The translations under genes were made by a program, and so were the position numbers. Of a stretch of 64,000 nt of DNA, positions 42,179-51,300 are shown one piece after another. The stretch is from Streptomyces spinosisporus (GTDB lineage: Bacteria > Actinomycetota > Actinomycetes > Streptomycetales > Streptomycetaceae). The notes under the pieces are model-generated. The model ran no database searches. It had not been told where the DNA came from and was given only the letters and a program-made list of their open reading frames with translations. Every line of letters begins with the position of its first letter. Position 1 is the stretch's first letter. The DNA lies in contig NZ_JALDAX010000020.1 of assembly GCF_022698145.1 (NCBI RefSeq), forward strand, positions 1-64,000, written 5' to 3'.

Positions 42179-44431
42179 TCAGAGGCTGTCGGTGACGGTC
42201 GACGGGCCGGCGGGTTGCGGCACGGTGGCGTGCGGGAAGCGCGTGAGCAGGGCGGACCCGGAGGGCACGGGATGGCGCTCGGCGAACGGGATCACCGGCG
42301 GCAGGCCCTGGCCGCCCAGCACGACACGGCGCACGACCCGCTCGGCGGCGCGTCCGTCGTCGTGCGGGCAGAACCGCTCGCGGAAGGCGGTCCGCAGCTG
42401 GGCCGAGCGGGAGCCGCGCCAGTGACCGGTGGCGAAGATGTCGATCAGCTCGTCCTCGCTCCGGGCCACCGCGCCCGGCGGGAAGGAACGCAGGTCGAAG
42501 TAGGTGCCGCGACAGGCCTGGTACGCCGCCCAGTCGTCGTCGGGGGCATGGATCACGATCGGGCGGTCCAGGCCCGCGTAGTCGAACATGAGCGACGCGT
42601 AGTCGGTGAGCAGGGCGTCCGAGGCGAGGCACAGATCCTCCACGCCCGGATGGTCCGTGACGTCGATGATCCGTGCGCCCTGCGGGACGGGGCCGTGCAC
42701 ACGGGCCAGGACGACGAAGCGGGGGCCGAGCCGGCGCAGGACGCGCTCCAGGTCGAGCACCGGGCGCTGGGTGCGCAGGTGGTCGCGGTGGGCGGGCGCG
42801 TACAGGAGGGCGACGCTGTCCTCGGGGATGCCGAACACCTGGCGCAACCGGCTCACGTCCGCCGAAGTCGCCTTCTGGAACACGTCGTTGCCGGGACAGC
42901 CGTATTCGAGGGTCGTGTAGCCGCCCGGGTGCACGCGTTCCCGGATCAGGGTGGAGTGGCGGTTGGCCGAGACGACGTAGTCCCACTTGTCCACGTCGTC
43001 GAGGAGCGCGGCGAAGTCGGTGTCGCGTGCGGCCGCCGGGCGCTCCTGGAGGTCCAGGCCCGTGTGCCCCAGCGGGGTGCCGGCGTGTGTCTGGACGAGG
43101 ACCTGGCCGCGGCGCTTGACCAGACGGCGGTCGAAGCCGGCGTCGCTGACCAGGTACGTGGAGCGGGCCAGGGCCGTCCAGTAGGCGGCCGTTCCGGGAC
43201 GCACGCGTGCGCCGGCCTGCGGGACCGCGCGCCGGTGCTCGGGGCGGGCGATCCACGCCGTGCGGATGTGCGGGACGACGGAGCGGAACGCCGCCTCCAG
43301 GGCGCCCGGGCTGCAGGTGTTCCCCCAGCTGTCGTGCGCGGTGAAGACGGCGCGGTCGCTGCGCAGGGGCAGACGGAGCTGGACGCGGTAGTGCAGACGC
43401 AGCGCCGACGCCCGTGCGGCGCGCAGGAGTCTGACGACGGGCTTGGCCGCCCTGCGGCGCAGGGACGCCGCGAGCTGCAGCGTGCGGTACGTGCGGTGCA
43501 GGCCGCAGCGGATCAGCGTATGGCGCACCCGGGAGCGCGGCGGGACCTGGATGCCGGGGACACGGTAACGGCGGTAGTGGACACGGGCCTTGCGCAGGAA
43601 CTCGGCGCGGCAGCCGCGGGGCAGGCGCTCGCGGTGGGCGAACACCTTGATGAGGTGGTCGATCATGCGGCGGAACAACACCGGTCGCCAGCACGCGAGT
43701 TCAGGGCGTGCGTCGAGGAACGCGAAGACGCGGTCGTACTGCTCGAAGACGTCGAAGTGCTTGCGGCTGCTGGTGCCGAGGATGTTGCCCTGCCGGCGCT
43801 GGCGGTAGTGCACGCAGACCCGGTCCAGGGTCGTGATCGACTCCGCGGACATCAGGACCGGGAAGGTCCACGGGGTGTCCTCGTAGTAGCCCGGCGGGAA
43901 GGCGAGGCCCTCGCGCTCGACGAACTCCCTGCGGCAGGCCTTGTTCCAAGCCACCATCAGCAGCTGCAGCAGGCCCGGGCGGTCCTCCAGCCGGAAGGGG
44001 GCCGGGCCCTGCTCGGTGAGCTGTACGGAGGCCACGTTGCGGACGGTCTCGCCCGACCAGTAGGTGCGCCCGTAGTCGTAGACCAGGACGTCCGGCTCGC
44101 CCGTCTCCTTCAGCCGGTCGGCGATCGAGCGCAGCGCGTCCGGGGTGAGGGTGTCGTCGCCGTCCAGGAAGATCAGGTAGTCGCCGCTCGCCCGCCGCAT
44201 CCCGGCGTTGCGGGCGCCGCCCAGGCCCTGGTTCCCGGTCAGGTGCACGGGCCGTACCCGTGGGTCGCGGGCGGCGAACTCGTCGATGACCGCACCGCTC
44301 GCGTCCGGCGAGCAGTCGTCGACCGCGATCAGTTCGAGATCGGGATACGACTGCGACAGCACCGAGTCCAGGCACGCGTGGAGATACGCCTGAACCTTGT
44401 ACGCGGGGACGATGACACTGAACCTGGGCAA
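42179..44431 (-). CDS. Bifunctional GT2 glycosyltransferase / CDP-glycerol glycerophosphotransferase (first gene of tandem set)
   Basis: A 750-residue paralog, first in the tandem set. The GT2 half has FSVIVPAYKVQAYL, a canonical VDDCSPD and FLDGDD. The TagF-like half carries VQTHAGTPLGHTGLD, in which the lysine after GTPL is replaced by Gly-His, then YAPAHRDHL and LTDYASLMFDYAGLDRPIV. The altered GTPL motif suggests a changed acceptor or donor. I chose the TTG at 44431 because it starts the protein at PRFSVIVP, exactly as in both paralogs; another TTG at 44536 would add 35 residues. A 179-bp gap separates it from the next gene. Confidence 0.82.
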   Translation of the reverse strand: MPRFSVIVPAYKVQAYLHACLDSVLSQSYPDLELIAVDDCSPDASGAVIDEFAARDPRVRPVHLTGNQGLGGARNAGMRRASGDYLIFLDGDDTLTPDALRSIADRLKETGEPDVLVYDYGRTYWSGETVRNVASVQLTEQGPAPFRLEDRPGLLQLLMVAWNKACRREFVEREGLAFPPGYYEDTPWTFPVLMSAESITTLDRVCVHYRQRRQGNILGTSSRKHFDVFEQYDRVFAFLDARPELACWRPVLFRRMIDHLIKVFAHRERLPRGCRAEFLRKARVHYRRYRVPGIQVPPRSRVRHTLIRCGLHRTYRTLQLAASLRRRAAKPVVRLLRAARASALRLHYRVQLRLPLRSDRAVFTAHDSWGNTCSPGALEAAFRSVVPHIRTAWIARPEHRRAVPQAGARVRPGTAAYWTALARSTYLVSDAGFDRRLVKRRGQVLVQTHAGTPLGHTGLDLQERPAAARDTDFAALLDDVDKWDYVVSANRHSTLIRERVHPGGYTTLEYGCPGNDVFQKATSADVSRLRQVFGIPEDSVALLYAPAHRDHLRTQRPVLDLERVLRRLGPRFVVLARVHGPVPQGARIIDVTDHPGVEDLCLASDALLTDYASLMFDYAGLDRPIVIHAPDDDWAAYQACRGTYFDLRSFPPGAVARSEDELIDIFATGHWRGSRSAQLRTAFRERFCPHDDGRAAERVVRRVVLGGQGLPPVIPFAERHPVPSGSALLTRFPHATVPQPAGPSTVTDSL

Positions 44432-44534
44432 GGCACATCCATGGGTCGGCGCGGACGACTGGGCCTTGCCCGGGAACGGCCGATGGAGTGACTTGGTTAC
44501 GTCCCCTACGGCATACGGGGGATCCGGGGTGAAC

Positions 44535-44566
44535 AAAAGGGGCCGGGACCGTGACGTCCCGACCCC
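44535..44566 (-). terminator. Rho-independent terminator after the sugar ABC permease genes
   Basis: On the minus strand, an 11-bp stem with one G-U pair (GGGGTCGGGAC with GTCCCGGCCCC, loop GTCACG) is followed by TTTT. It lies 22 bp after the MalG-type gene and separates the importer from the wall-polymer operon. Confidence 0.8.
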
Positions 44567-44587
44567 TCGACTCCGTTGTGTTGAGGC

Positions 44588-45469
44588 CTACTTCACCGCG
44601 CCCGCCATCACACCGGACACGAACTGCCGCTGGAACGCGAAGAACACGACCAGCGGGATGACCATCGAGATGAACGCGCCGGGTGCCAGCACGTCGATGT
44701 TGTTGCCGAACTGCCGTACCTGCTGCTGCAGAGCGACCGTCAGCGGCTGCGACTCGGAGTCCGAGAACACCAGCGCGACCAGCATGTCGTTCCACACCCA
44801 CAGGAACTGGAAGATGCCCAGCGAGGCGATCGCCGGTGCGCCCAGCGGCAGGACGACGGTGAAGAACAGCCGCGTCTCGCCGGCACCGTCCAGCCGTGCC
44901 GCCTCCAGCAGTTCACGCGGGATCTCGGCGAAGAAGTTGCGCAGCAGGAAGATGGCGAACGGCAGGCCGAACCCGACGTGGAAGAGGACCACGCCGATGA
45001 TGTCGCCGAAGATCCCGATCTTGCCGAAGAGATCGGCGAGCGGGATCAGGGCGATCTGGACGGGCACGACCAGCAGCGCGACCACGACCAGGAACCACCA
45101 GTCGCGCCCCTTGAAGTCCATCCAGGCGAAGGCGTATCCGGCCATCGCGCCGATGAGCACCACGAGCAGCGTGGCCGGCACCGTGATCCAGACGGTGTTC
45201 AGCAGGGACTGCGTGATCGCGTCGTTCTCCAGCAGCGACTGGTAGCTCTTGGCGGTCAGCTGCCCCGGCGCGGTGAACACCTTCCACCAGCCCGAGGTGG
45301 CGATGTCGGTCGGGTCGCGGAACGACGAGACCAGCAGCCCGAGGGTGGGCACCAGCCAGAACAGGGCGACCAGGATCAGGAAGATCTGCAGCACCCCGCC
45401 GCTCGCCCTGCTCGCGACCCGGGAGGCGAGGGAGCGCTTGGCGCGCACGGTCGTGTCGAGGGTGGTCAC
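44588..45469 (-). CDS. Carbohydrate ABC transporter permease (MalG type)
   Basis: A 293-residue inner-membrane permease with six membrane segments. The ATPase-coupling EAA loop is EAARLDGAGETRLFFTVVLPLG, and QFLWVWNDMLVALVF is typical of MalG-type sugar permeases. It pairs with the MalF-type protein encoded upstream. The GTG at 45469 overlaps the stop of that gene in a GTGA junction. The sugar cannot be deduced. No ATPase gene is present in the operon, so it probably uses a shared ATPase such as MsiK, the known arrangement for many Streptomyces sugar importers. Confidence 0.9.
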   Translation of the reverse strand: MTTLDTTVRAKRSLASRVASRASGGVLQIFLILVALFWLVPTLGLLVSSFRDPTDIATSGWWKVFTAPGQLTAKSYQSLLENDAITQSLLNTVWITVPATLLVVLIGAMAGYAFAWMDFKGRDWWFLVVVALLVVPVQIALIPLADLFGKIGIFGDIIGVVLFHVGFGLPFAIFLLRNFFAEIPRELLEAARLDGAGETRLFFTVVLPLGAPAIASLGIFQFLWVWNDMLVALVFSDSESQPLTVALQQQVRQFGNNIDVLAPGAFISMVIPLVVFFAFQRQFVSGVMAGAVK

Positions 45470-46818
45470 CTCTGACGCTCCCTTCGCAGACGGCGGATGT
45501 TGACCCACATCACCGGCAGGACGAGCAGCAGCAGGATGACGCCGATCGCGCTGCCCACGCCCTCGTTGCCGCCGCCGCCGAACGACGACAGGAACAGCTG
45601 CAGCGCGAGGACGTTGGCGTCGGGCTGACTCGGCTGCGGGGCGATGATGTAGACGAGGTCGAAGATCTTCATCACATTGATCATCAGCGTGATGAGGACG
45701 ACCGCGAGGACCGGTGCGAGCAACGGCACGGTGACCCTGCGGAACACCTGCCACTCGTTGGCCCCGTCGACCCGCGCCGCCTCCAGGAGGTTGCGGTCCA
45801 CGCCCGCGAGTCCCGCCGCGATCAGCACCATCGCGAAGCCCGCCCACATCCACACGTAACTGCCGATGATGGCCGGGGTGACCAGGGTCGGGCCGAGCCA
45901 GTCGATGCCGTTGTACGGCGCCGAGAAGTTCGAGGCGGGGAGCCGGAGTTGGGCCCCGTCGGCCTCGTCCGGGAGCTTGAAGGTGCCGTCGGCGCCGGTC
46001 TTGGCGGAGGCAACGGTCCTGCCGTCCTTCACCGCCTCGACCTTCACGCCCTTCAGCGCCTTCTCACCGGCGTCGATCTGGCCCTTGGTGCCGCCGCCGC
46101 CCAGCTTGAAGTCCAGCCAGACGGTTCCGGTCACACCGGAACCCGTCGCCGCCTTCGCGTTCTCGGGGCTGCCGGGCAGCCTGTTGGGCGCGATGCCGAC
46201 GAGGGGGAGCAGGGCCGGTGTGCCCGCGTGCACGGTGCCCGTCGTGGTGAACGACCCGCCGCCGGACGGCTTGAGGTCGCTCGCCGTCGCGTTGGGCCGG
46301 GCGTCCGGATACACCGACGACGACACGAAGGTGTCGTGGACGGACTTGGCGACCGCGTTGGCGGCGCCCAGATCGGGGTCCTGCTCGTACACCAGACGGA
46401 AGATGATGCCCGCGGCGAGCATAGAGATCGCCATCGGCATGAAGATCAGCAGCTTGAACGCCGTTCCCCAGCGCACCCGTTCGGTCAGCACGGCGAAGAT
46501 CAGGCCGAGCGCGGTGACGATGGCGGGCGCGACCGCGACCCAGATCGCGGTGTTGCGCACGGCGGTCAGGGTGGCGTCGTTGGAGAAGATGTCGCCGTAG
46601 TTGTCGAGCCCCACGAAGCCGGAGCCGTCGGCGTCGTAGAGACTGCGCCAGATCGAGTACCCGATCGGGTAGACCACGAGCGCCCCGAGGAGCACCAGCG
46701 CGGGCAGCAGGAACAGCACCGCCACCCACAGCCGGGTCCCCGTGACGCTCTTGCGCGGCGAGACGGAGGGCGTCGGCAGTGCGCCGGCGCCCCCGGTCGT
46801 GTTCGCGACTGACGTCAT
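45466..46818 (-). CDS. Carbohydrate ABC transporter permease (MalF type) with inserted Ig-like domain
   Basis: A 450-residue MalF-type permease, about 150 longer than usual. Membrane segments flank the EAA loop EAARVDGANEWQVFRRVTVPLL. Between about residues 146 and 308, an extracytoplasmic insertion holds a Ser/Gly/Thr-rich linker. A compact beta domain then runs at about 227-295 with GTVWLDFKLGGGGTKGQIDAGE and GVKVEAVKDGRTVASAKTGADGTF. This is the pattern of SdrD-B/Cna-B-like Ig domains of surface proteins. E. coli MalF also has a large P2 loop that contacts the binding protein, so the insertion may dock the solute-binding protein or the wall. The ATG at 46818 starts MTSVANTTGG. Confidence 0.88.
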   Translation of the reverse strand: MTSVANTTGGAGALPTPSVSPRKSVTGTRLWVAVLFLLPALVLLGALVVYPIGYSIWRSLYDADGSGFVGLDNYGDIFSNDATLTAVRNTAIWVAVAPAIVTALGLIFAVLTERVRWGTAFKLLIFMPMAISMLAAGIIFRLVYEQDPDLGAANAVAKSVHDTFVSSSVYPDARPNATASDLKPSGGGSFTTTGTVHAGTPALLPLVGIAPNRLPGSPENAKAATGSGVTGTVWLDFKLGGGGTKGQIDAGEKALKGVKVEAVKDGRTVASAKTGADGTFKLPDEADGAQLRLPASNFSAPYNGIDWLGPTLVTPAIIGSYVWMWAGFAMVLIAAGLAGVDRNLLEAARVDGANEWQVFRRVTVPLLAPVLAVVLITLMINVMKIFDLVYIIAPQPSQPDANVLALQLFLSSFGGGGNEGVGSAIGVILLLLVLPVMWVNIRRLRRERQR

Positions 46819-46828
46819 GACCGCGCCG

Positions 46829-48214
46829 TCAGCCCGTCGCGTAGGCCTTGGCCGCGTCGGCCTCCAGCTTCTGCTGGGTGCCGGCGATGTCCTTCGGGTT
46901 GCGCAGGAAGTCCTGCAGGTCCTTCCACTCGCCCACGCCGGCCGTGCCGCCGAACGCCGCGGGTGCCTGGTCGGACATGTCGAAGCGGAAGTTGTCACCG
47001 GCCGCGAGCAGCGCCTGGGCGATCTGCTTGGTGATGGCGTCCTTGTACGACGACATGTCCATCTCCTTGTTCGGGGAGAGGATGCCGCCCTGCGCCGCCC
47101 AGATCTGGGCCGCGTCCGTGGAGGCCAGGAAGGTCAGCAGGGCCTGGGCGCCCTTGCCGTCCTTGAGGGCCACGGCGACGTCACCGCCGCTGACCACGGG
47201 CGGGTTGGCGCCGACGGACGGGAACGGGAACACCTTGGCGTCCGTGCCCATCTTGGCCTTGGTGTCGGCGTTGATGTTCGCGGCCACGAAGTCGCCCTCG
47301 AAGACCATCGCCGCCGGGTTGTCACCGGAGAAGGTCTGGGTGACCGACTTCGGGAACTCCGTGTTCAGCGCGCCCTTGTTGCCGCCCGCGAGCAGGTCGT
47401 TCTTGCCCCAGAGCTGGGCGAGCGTGGTGAGCGCCTTGGTGACCGAGGGATCCGTCCACTTGATCTTGTGGGCGGCGAGCTGGTCGTACTTCTCGGGCCC
47501 GGCCTGCGAGAGGTAGATGTTCTCGAACCAGTCGGTGAGCGTCCAGCCGTCCGCGCCGCCCACGGAGACCGCGGGGGAGCCGGCGTCCGACAGCGTCTGC
47601 GCGGTGGTGAGGAAGTCCTTCCAGGTCTTGGGCGGGCTGGTGATGCCGGCCGCCTCGAAGGCCGCCGTGTTGTACCAGACCAGGGACTTGTTGGCGGCCT
47701 TGGCGTACACGCCGTACTGCTTGCCCTTCCAGGCGCCCAGGTCCACCCAGCCCTTGGAGAAGTTCTTGTCCAGCTGGGCCTTGGCCTCCGCGCCCATGGG
47801 CTTGAGCCAGCCCTTGTCCGCGAACTGGTGCAGCACACCCACCTGGGGCAGGAACGCGACGTCCGGCGGCTTGCCGCCCTGGATCTTGGTACCGAGGAAG
47901 GTGGAGGTGTTGTTGCCCGTGGGAACGAAGTTGATCTTGGCGCCGGTCCGCTTCTTGAACTCGTCCATGACCTTCATGAAGTTCTTCTGCTCGGCGCCGG
48001 TCCACACGGCGGCGACCTCGAGGGTCTGGCCGTCGAGCTTGGGCAGCGTCACGCTGCTGCCGCTTCCGCTACCGCTCGTCTTGGAGCCGCCGCTGTCGCT
48101 GTCGTCGTCGCTGCCGCCACATCCCGTGAGCGCCAGCGCGAGCGCCGCCGCGAGGAGGGCTGCGGCGGGTTTGGCGGCCCTGGTGGTTCGGTTCCTGCTG
48201 CTCGTGCTGCGCAT
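46829..48214 (-). CDS. Sugar ABC transporter solute-binding lipoprotein
   Basis: A 461-residue family 1 extracellular sugar-binding protein. The signal peptide ends in the lipobox ALTGCGG, so the protein is anchored as a lipoprotein, with a Ser/Gly/Asp linker behind the cysteine. The mature part shows the MalE-like pattern: VAAVWTGAEQKNFMKVMDEFKKRTG, NPAAMVFEGDFVAANI, and FPFPSVG. It is the first gene of the importer operon, ending 10 bp before the MalF-type gene. The ATG at 48214 is preferred over the GTG one codon earlier. The ligand is unknown. Confidence 0.92.
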   Translation of the reverse strand: MRSTSSRNRTTRAAKPAAALLAAALALALTGCGGSDDDSDSGGSKTSGSGSGSSVTLPKLDGQTLEVAAVWTGAEQKNFMKVMDEFKKRTGAKINFVPTGNNTSTFLGTKIQGGKPPDVAFLPQVGVLHQFADKGWLKPMGAEAKAQLDKNFSKGWVDLGAWKGKQYGVYAKAANKSLVWYNTAAFEAAGITSPPKTWKDFLTTAQTLSDAGSPAVSVGGADGWTLTDWFENIYLSQAGPEKYDQLAAHKIKWTDPSVTKALTTLAQLWGKNDLLAGGNKGALNTEFPKSVTQTFSGDNPAAMVFEGDFVAANINADTKAKMGTDAKVFPFPSVGANPPVVSGGDVAVALKDGKGAQALLTFLASTDAAQIWAAQGGILSPNKEMDMSSYKDAITKQIAQALLAAGDNFRFDMSDQAPAAFGGTAGVGEWKDLQDFLRNPKDIAGTQQKLEADAAKAYATG

Positions 48215-48304
48215 CACTGCCCCGTTCTGCGATCTTCGTCGAACGTCGAGCGCTGTCCCGTGGATCTGGTGTACGCCCGTCCGAATGGGTCGGCAAGTGC
48301 GCGT

Positions 48305-48317
48305 CGGTTGTCAACCG
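48305..48317. promoter_or_regulatory. Short palindrome upstream of the sugar importer operon
   Basis: CGGTTG-T-CAACCG lies about 90 bp upstream of the solute-binding protein start. LacI-type operators are palindromes of similar size, but this one is short and no regulator gene is adjacent. Confidence 0.3.
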
Positions 48318-48365
48318 GGGGATCGTGACCGCCTCGTGACGGTTGCCCTCGGCGGGCGCCCCCTC

Positions 48366-51300
48366 TTACAGGAGCGAGGGCACCTCCGAGGCCGACACCT
48401 CGCGCGCCGCGCGCTCCAGAGCGCTGGCCAGGAGGGCGAGATCGGTGGGGCCGTTGCCCAGTTCCCGTACGGGTCGGCGGGTCGGGGGGTCGCCCATGCG
48501 CTGCCAGTCGAGGGGGACGACCGTGGGGCGCAGGGTCGCCGTGCGCGGGATGCGGCCCGTGACACGGCCGCCCTGGAAGGGGGCCGACCGGCCGTCGGGC
48601 CGGACCAGCCGGCCACGGCCGGGAGCCGGCTCGTCCGGACCCGTGGCAGGGGCTTCCAGCGTCACCCGCAGGGTCGCCCGCCGCGCGGGTTCCGTGTCGG
48701 CCGTACGGCCTCCGGGGGCGGTCGCGGCCACCAGGTGGACGCCGAGCCGATCACCCTCACGGGCGACCGCCTCCAGCGCGCGGATGACGGAGCCCGCCGC
48801 GGGCCTGCCGGGTGAGCCGAGCGCGGGGCAGACCAGGGCGTCCAGGTCGTCCACGACCACCACGAGGCGGGGCAGCGGCGGTGCCGCCTCCGTCTGCCGG
48901 CGGGCCGCACCCGGACGCAGTCGCATCGTCGAACTGGGCGGGCTGTCCAGGTCGCCGGCCGCGCTCGTGCCGGACGTGCGCTGGGAGACGATGCGGCCCG
49001 ACAGCTCGCGGCCGGTGTGCCACTCGGTGAACTCGCCGCGGCCGAGCAGCTCGGCCCGCCGCTTGAGCTCGGCGCTGAGGGACTGGGCGAACTCCCGCAT
49101 GCGCACAGGGTCGTTGGCGGTCAGATGGGTCGTCACATGCGGGACGTCCGTGCACACCCGCAGCCCCTCGCCGTGGCCGCCTCCGCCGGAGGGAGCACCC
49201 CCGGCGCCGACGCTGTCGCGGCCGTCCATCAGGACGATGCCCAGCCGGTCGGGGCGCTCGGCGGCGGCCAGCGAGGCGATCACGGCCCGCAGCAGCTCCG
49301 TACGGCCGCTGCCCGGCGGGCCCTCGATCAGCAGATGCGGGCCGTCGGCGGCGAGGTCCACGCCGACCGGGCCGCGCGCACCGGCGCCGAGCACGGCCCG
49401 GGCCCGTCCGCCGAGCGCCCGGTCGTCGTCCGCGGCGTCCGCCCAACGCGCCATCAGCGACGCCGGGGTGGCCCGGGCGAGCCCCAACTCGTCGAGGAGC
49501 CGGGCCGCTTGGGGCAACGGCACCGAGACCCGGGTCTGCCGTTCGGTGCCTGAACCGTCCGTCCTGAGCGGGGCCAGCGCCCGCGCGAACCGCTCCGCCC
49601 AGGGCAGCGACACGGCGTCCACGACGGCCACGGTGCCGGGGCCCACAGGGCCGGACGCGGGCGCGGGGGAGCCCTCGCCCGGTGCGGTGGCGCCGGGAGC
49701 GGTCCCCGCGGGTGGTGCGGTGGTGCCGGGCGGTTCCGGGGTGGCAGCCCCGGGGGCGGCGGTGCGGGCGACCCGCATCAGCCGCAGGGCCGTCGCCACG
49801 TCCCCGCTCAGCAGCGCGACCGCACCGCAGTCCCGGAACGCCGGGGCCACCGCGCACGCCGCCTCGTACGTCTCCGTCACCGGTGACGCGGGCGACGCGG
49901 AGGCCGTCTCGGCGAGGCAGACGACATGGATCCCCGCGCGCGGGCCCTCCAGGGCCAGCCGCGCCACCGCCTCGCGCACGGCGGCGCCGCCCGGGTCGCC
50001 GTCCACCACGACCACCGTGTACGGCCCGGCGAAGCCGTCCGTCTCCGGCCCGCCGTCGTCCGCACGGGCCCAGGATGGCCGGCGCGCGGTGCGGGACTGG
50101 CCGCCGGCGGGACGGGCCGGCACGCGCGTGCCGTTGCGCACCTCCGCCTGCTGGTCCTCCAGGCGCCGGAGCAGCTCGCCGGTGCGGGCCGTGGCCTGTT
50201 CGCGGTCGTAGGCGAGCAGCAGACGGCAGTCCTGACCGTGGCCCGGACGCAGATGGGGCAGCCAGCCGAGCCAGGACCACTCGGCGGTGCGCTCCTCCAC
50301 GGGGCGCGAGCGGTCCGCCGCGATCAGGACGATCTCCAGGGCGTCGGGGGAGTGCAGTGCGGCGAGCTGCGCCACCACCGCGCGGGCCAGCCCGGACAGC
50401 CGGGTGCGGGGACCGGCCAGGCCCAGCGCCCCGGCCTCGCGCAGATCGGCCGTCACCGGCACCGCGGGCAGCAGCCCGGAGCCGTCGGGGGCCGCCCGGT
50501 CCGCCGTGCCGAGCCGCACCGTGAGCGCCTCGGGGTGATCAGGGCCGCGCTCCCAGAGCCGAGGGCCGGGGCCGAGCGCCGTCAGCAGCAGGGCCGCCGG
50601 GTCGGGCCAGGTCTCCGGGAGCTGCGGTCCGGCGGGCGGCGCCGACCGGGTCGCCGTGTGGCCGTCGTCCTCCTCGTACGCCTCGTCCCTCGACGCCGGC
50701 TGCTCGCCGCGTCCGCCCGCCAGCCGCCGCGCCCACGCCGAGAGCCCGCCGCGCCTGCGCACGCCCTGCGGTACGTCCGTCCCGCGCAGCGGGGTGCCCT
50801 TGCGCGCGCCGGACACCTCGCCGTCGCCCGGCGCGGCGGACGCCGTGTCCCACACCACCGCACCGGACCGCCCCGCGTGCGTGTCGAGGCTCGCCGCGGG
50901 GACGTCCGCGCCCCGGCTCTCGATCCGCGGGGGCCTGCCCTGCTCGGGCACGAGCGGCGGCTCGACCGGGCCGTGCTCCTGCGCGGTGGGCAGGCCGCGC
51001 GAGGGGGTGGCGGCCGGGTCGCTGCCGTCGGGCACGCGCGCGTGGGGCGCCGGAACGGCGTGCGTGGCGCCGCCCGCGGGGGCCGTCTGCGCGGCGTCCG
51101 CGTGGGCCGCCTCCGGCGCGTCACCGGGCGTCAGCCGCACATGGCCCTCGCCGTCCGGAGCCGTCGGCACCCGGGCCCCCGGCCCGCCGGCCGGAGCGAC
51201 CCGCAGGGCCGACTCCCCGATGCGCAGCAGCGCGCCCGGCGCGAAGCGCACCGGACGCGTGCCCAGGCGGGCGCCGTCCAGCAGCGAGCCGTTCGTGGAG

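Noticed and set aside
38318..43694. Long overlapping open frames in several phases across the GT2-TagF genes
   Set aside because: Only the three frames with GT2 and TagF motifs make sense; the 1298-codon frame simply extends the second gene upstream through antisense-like sequence.
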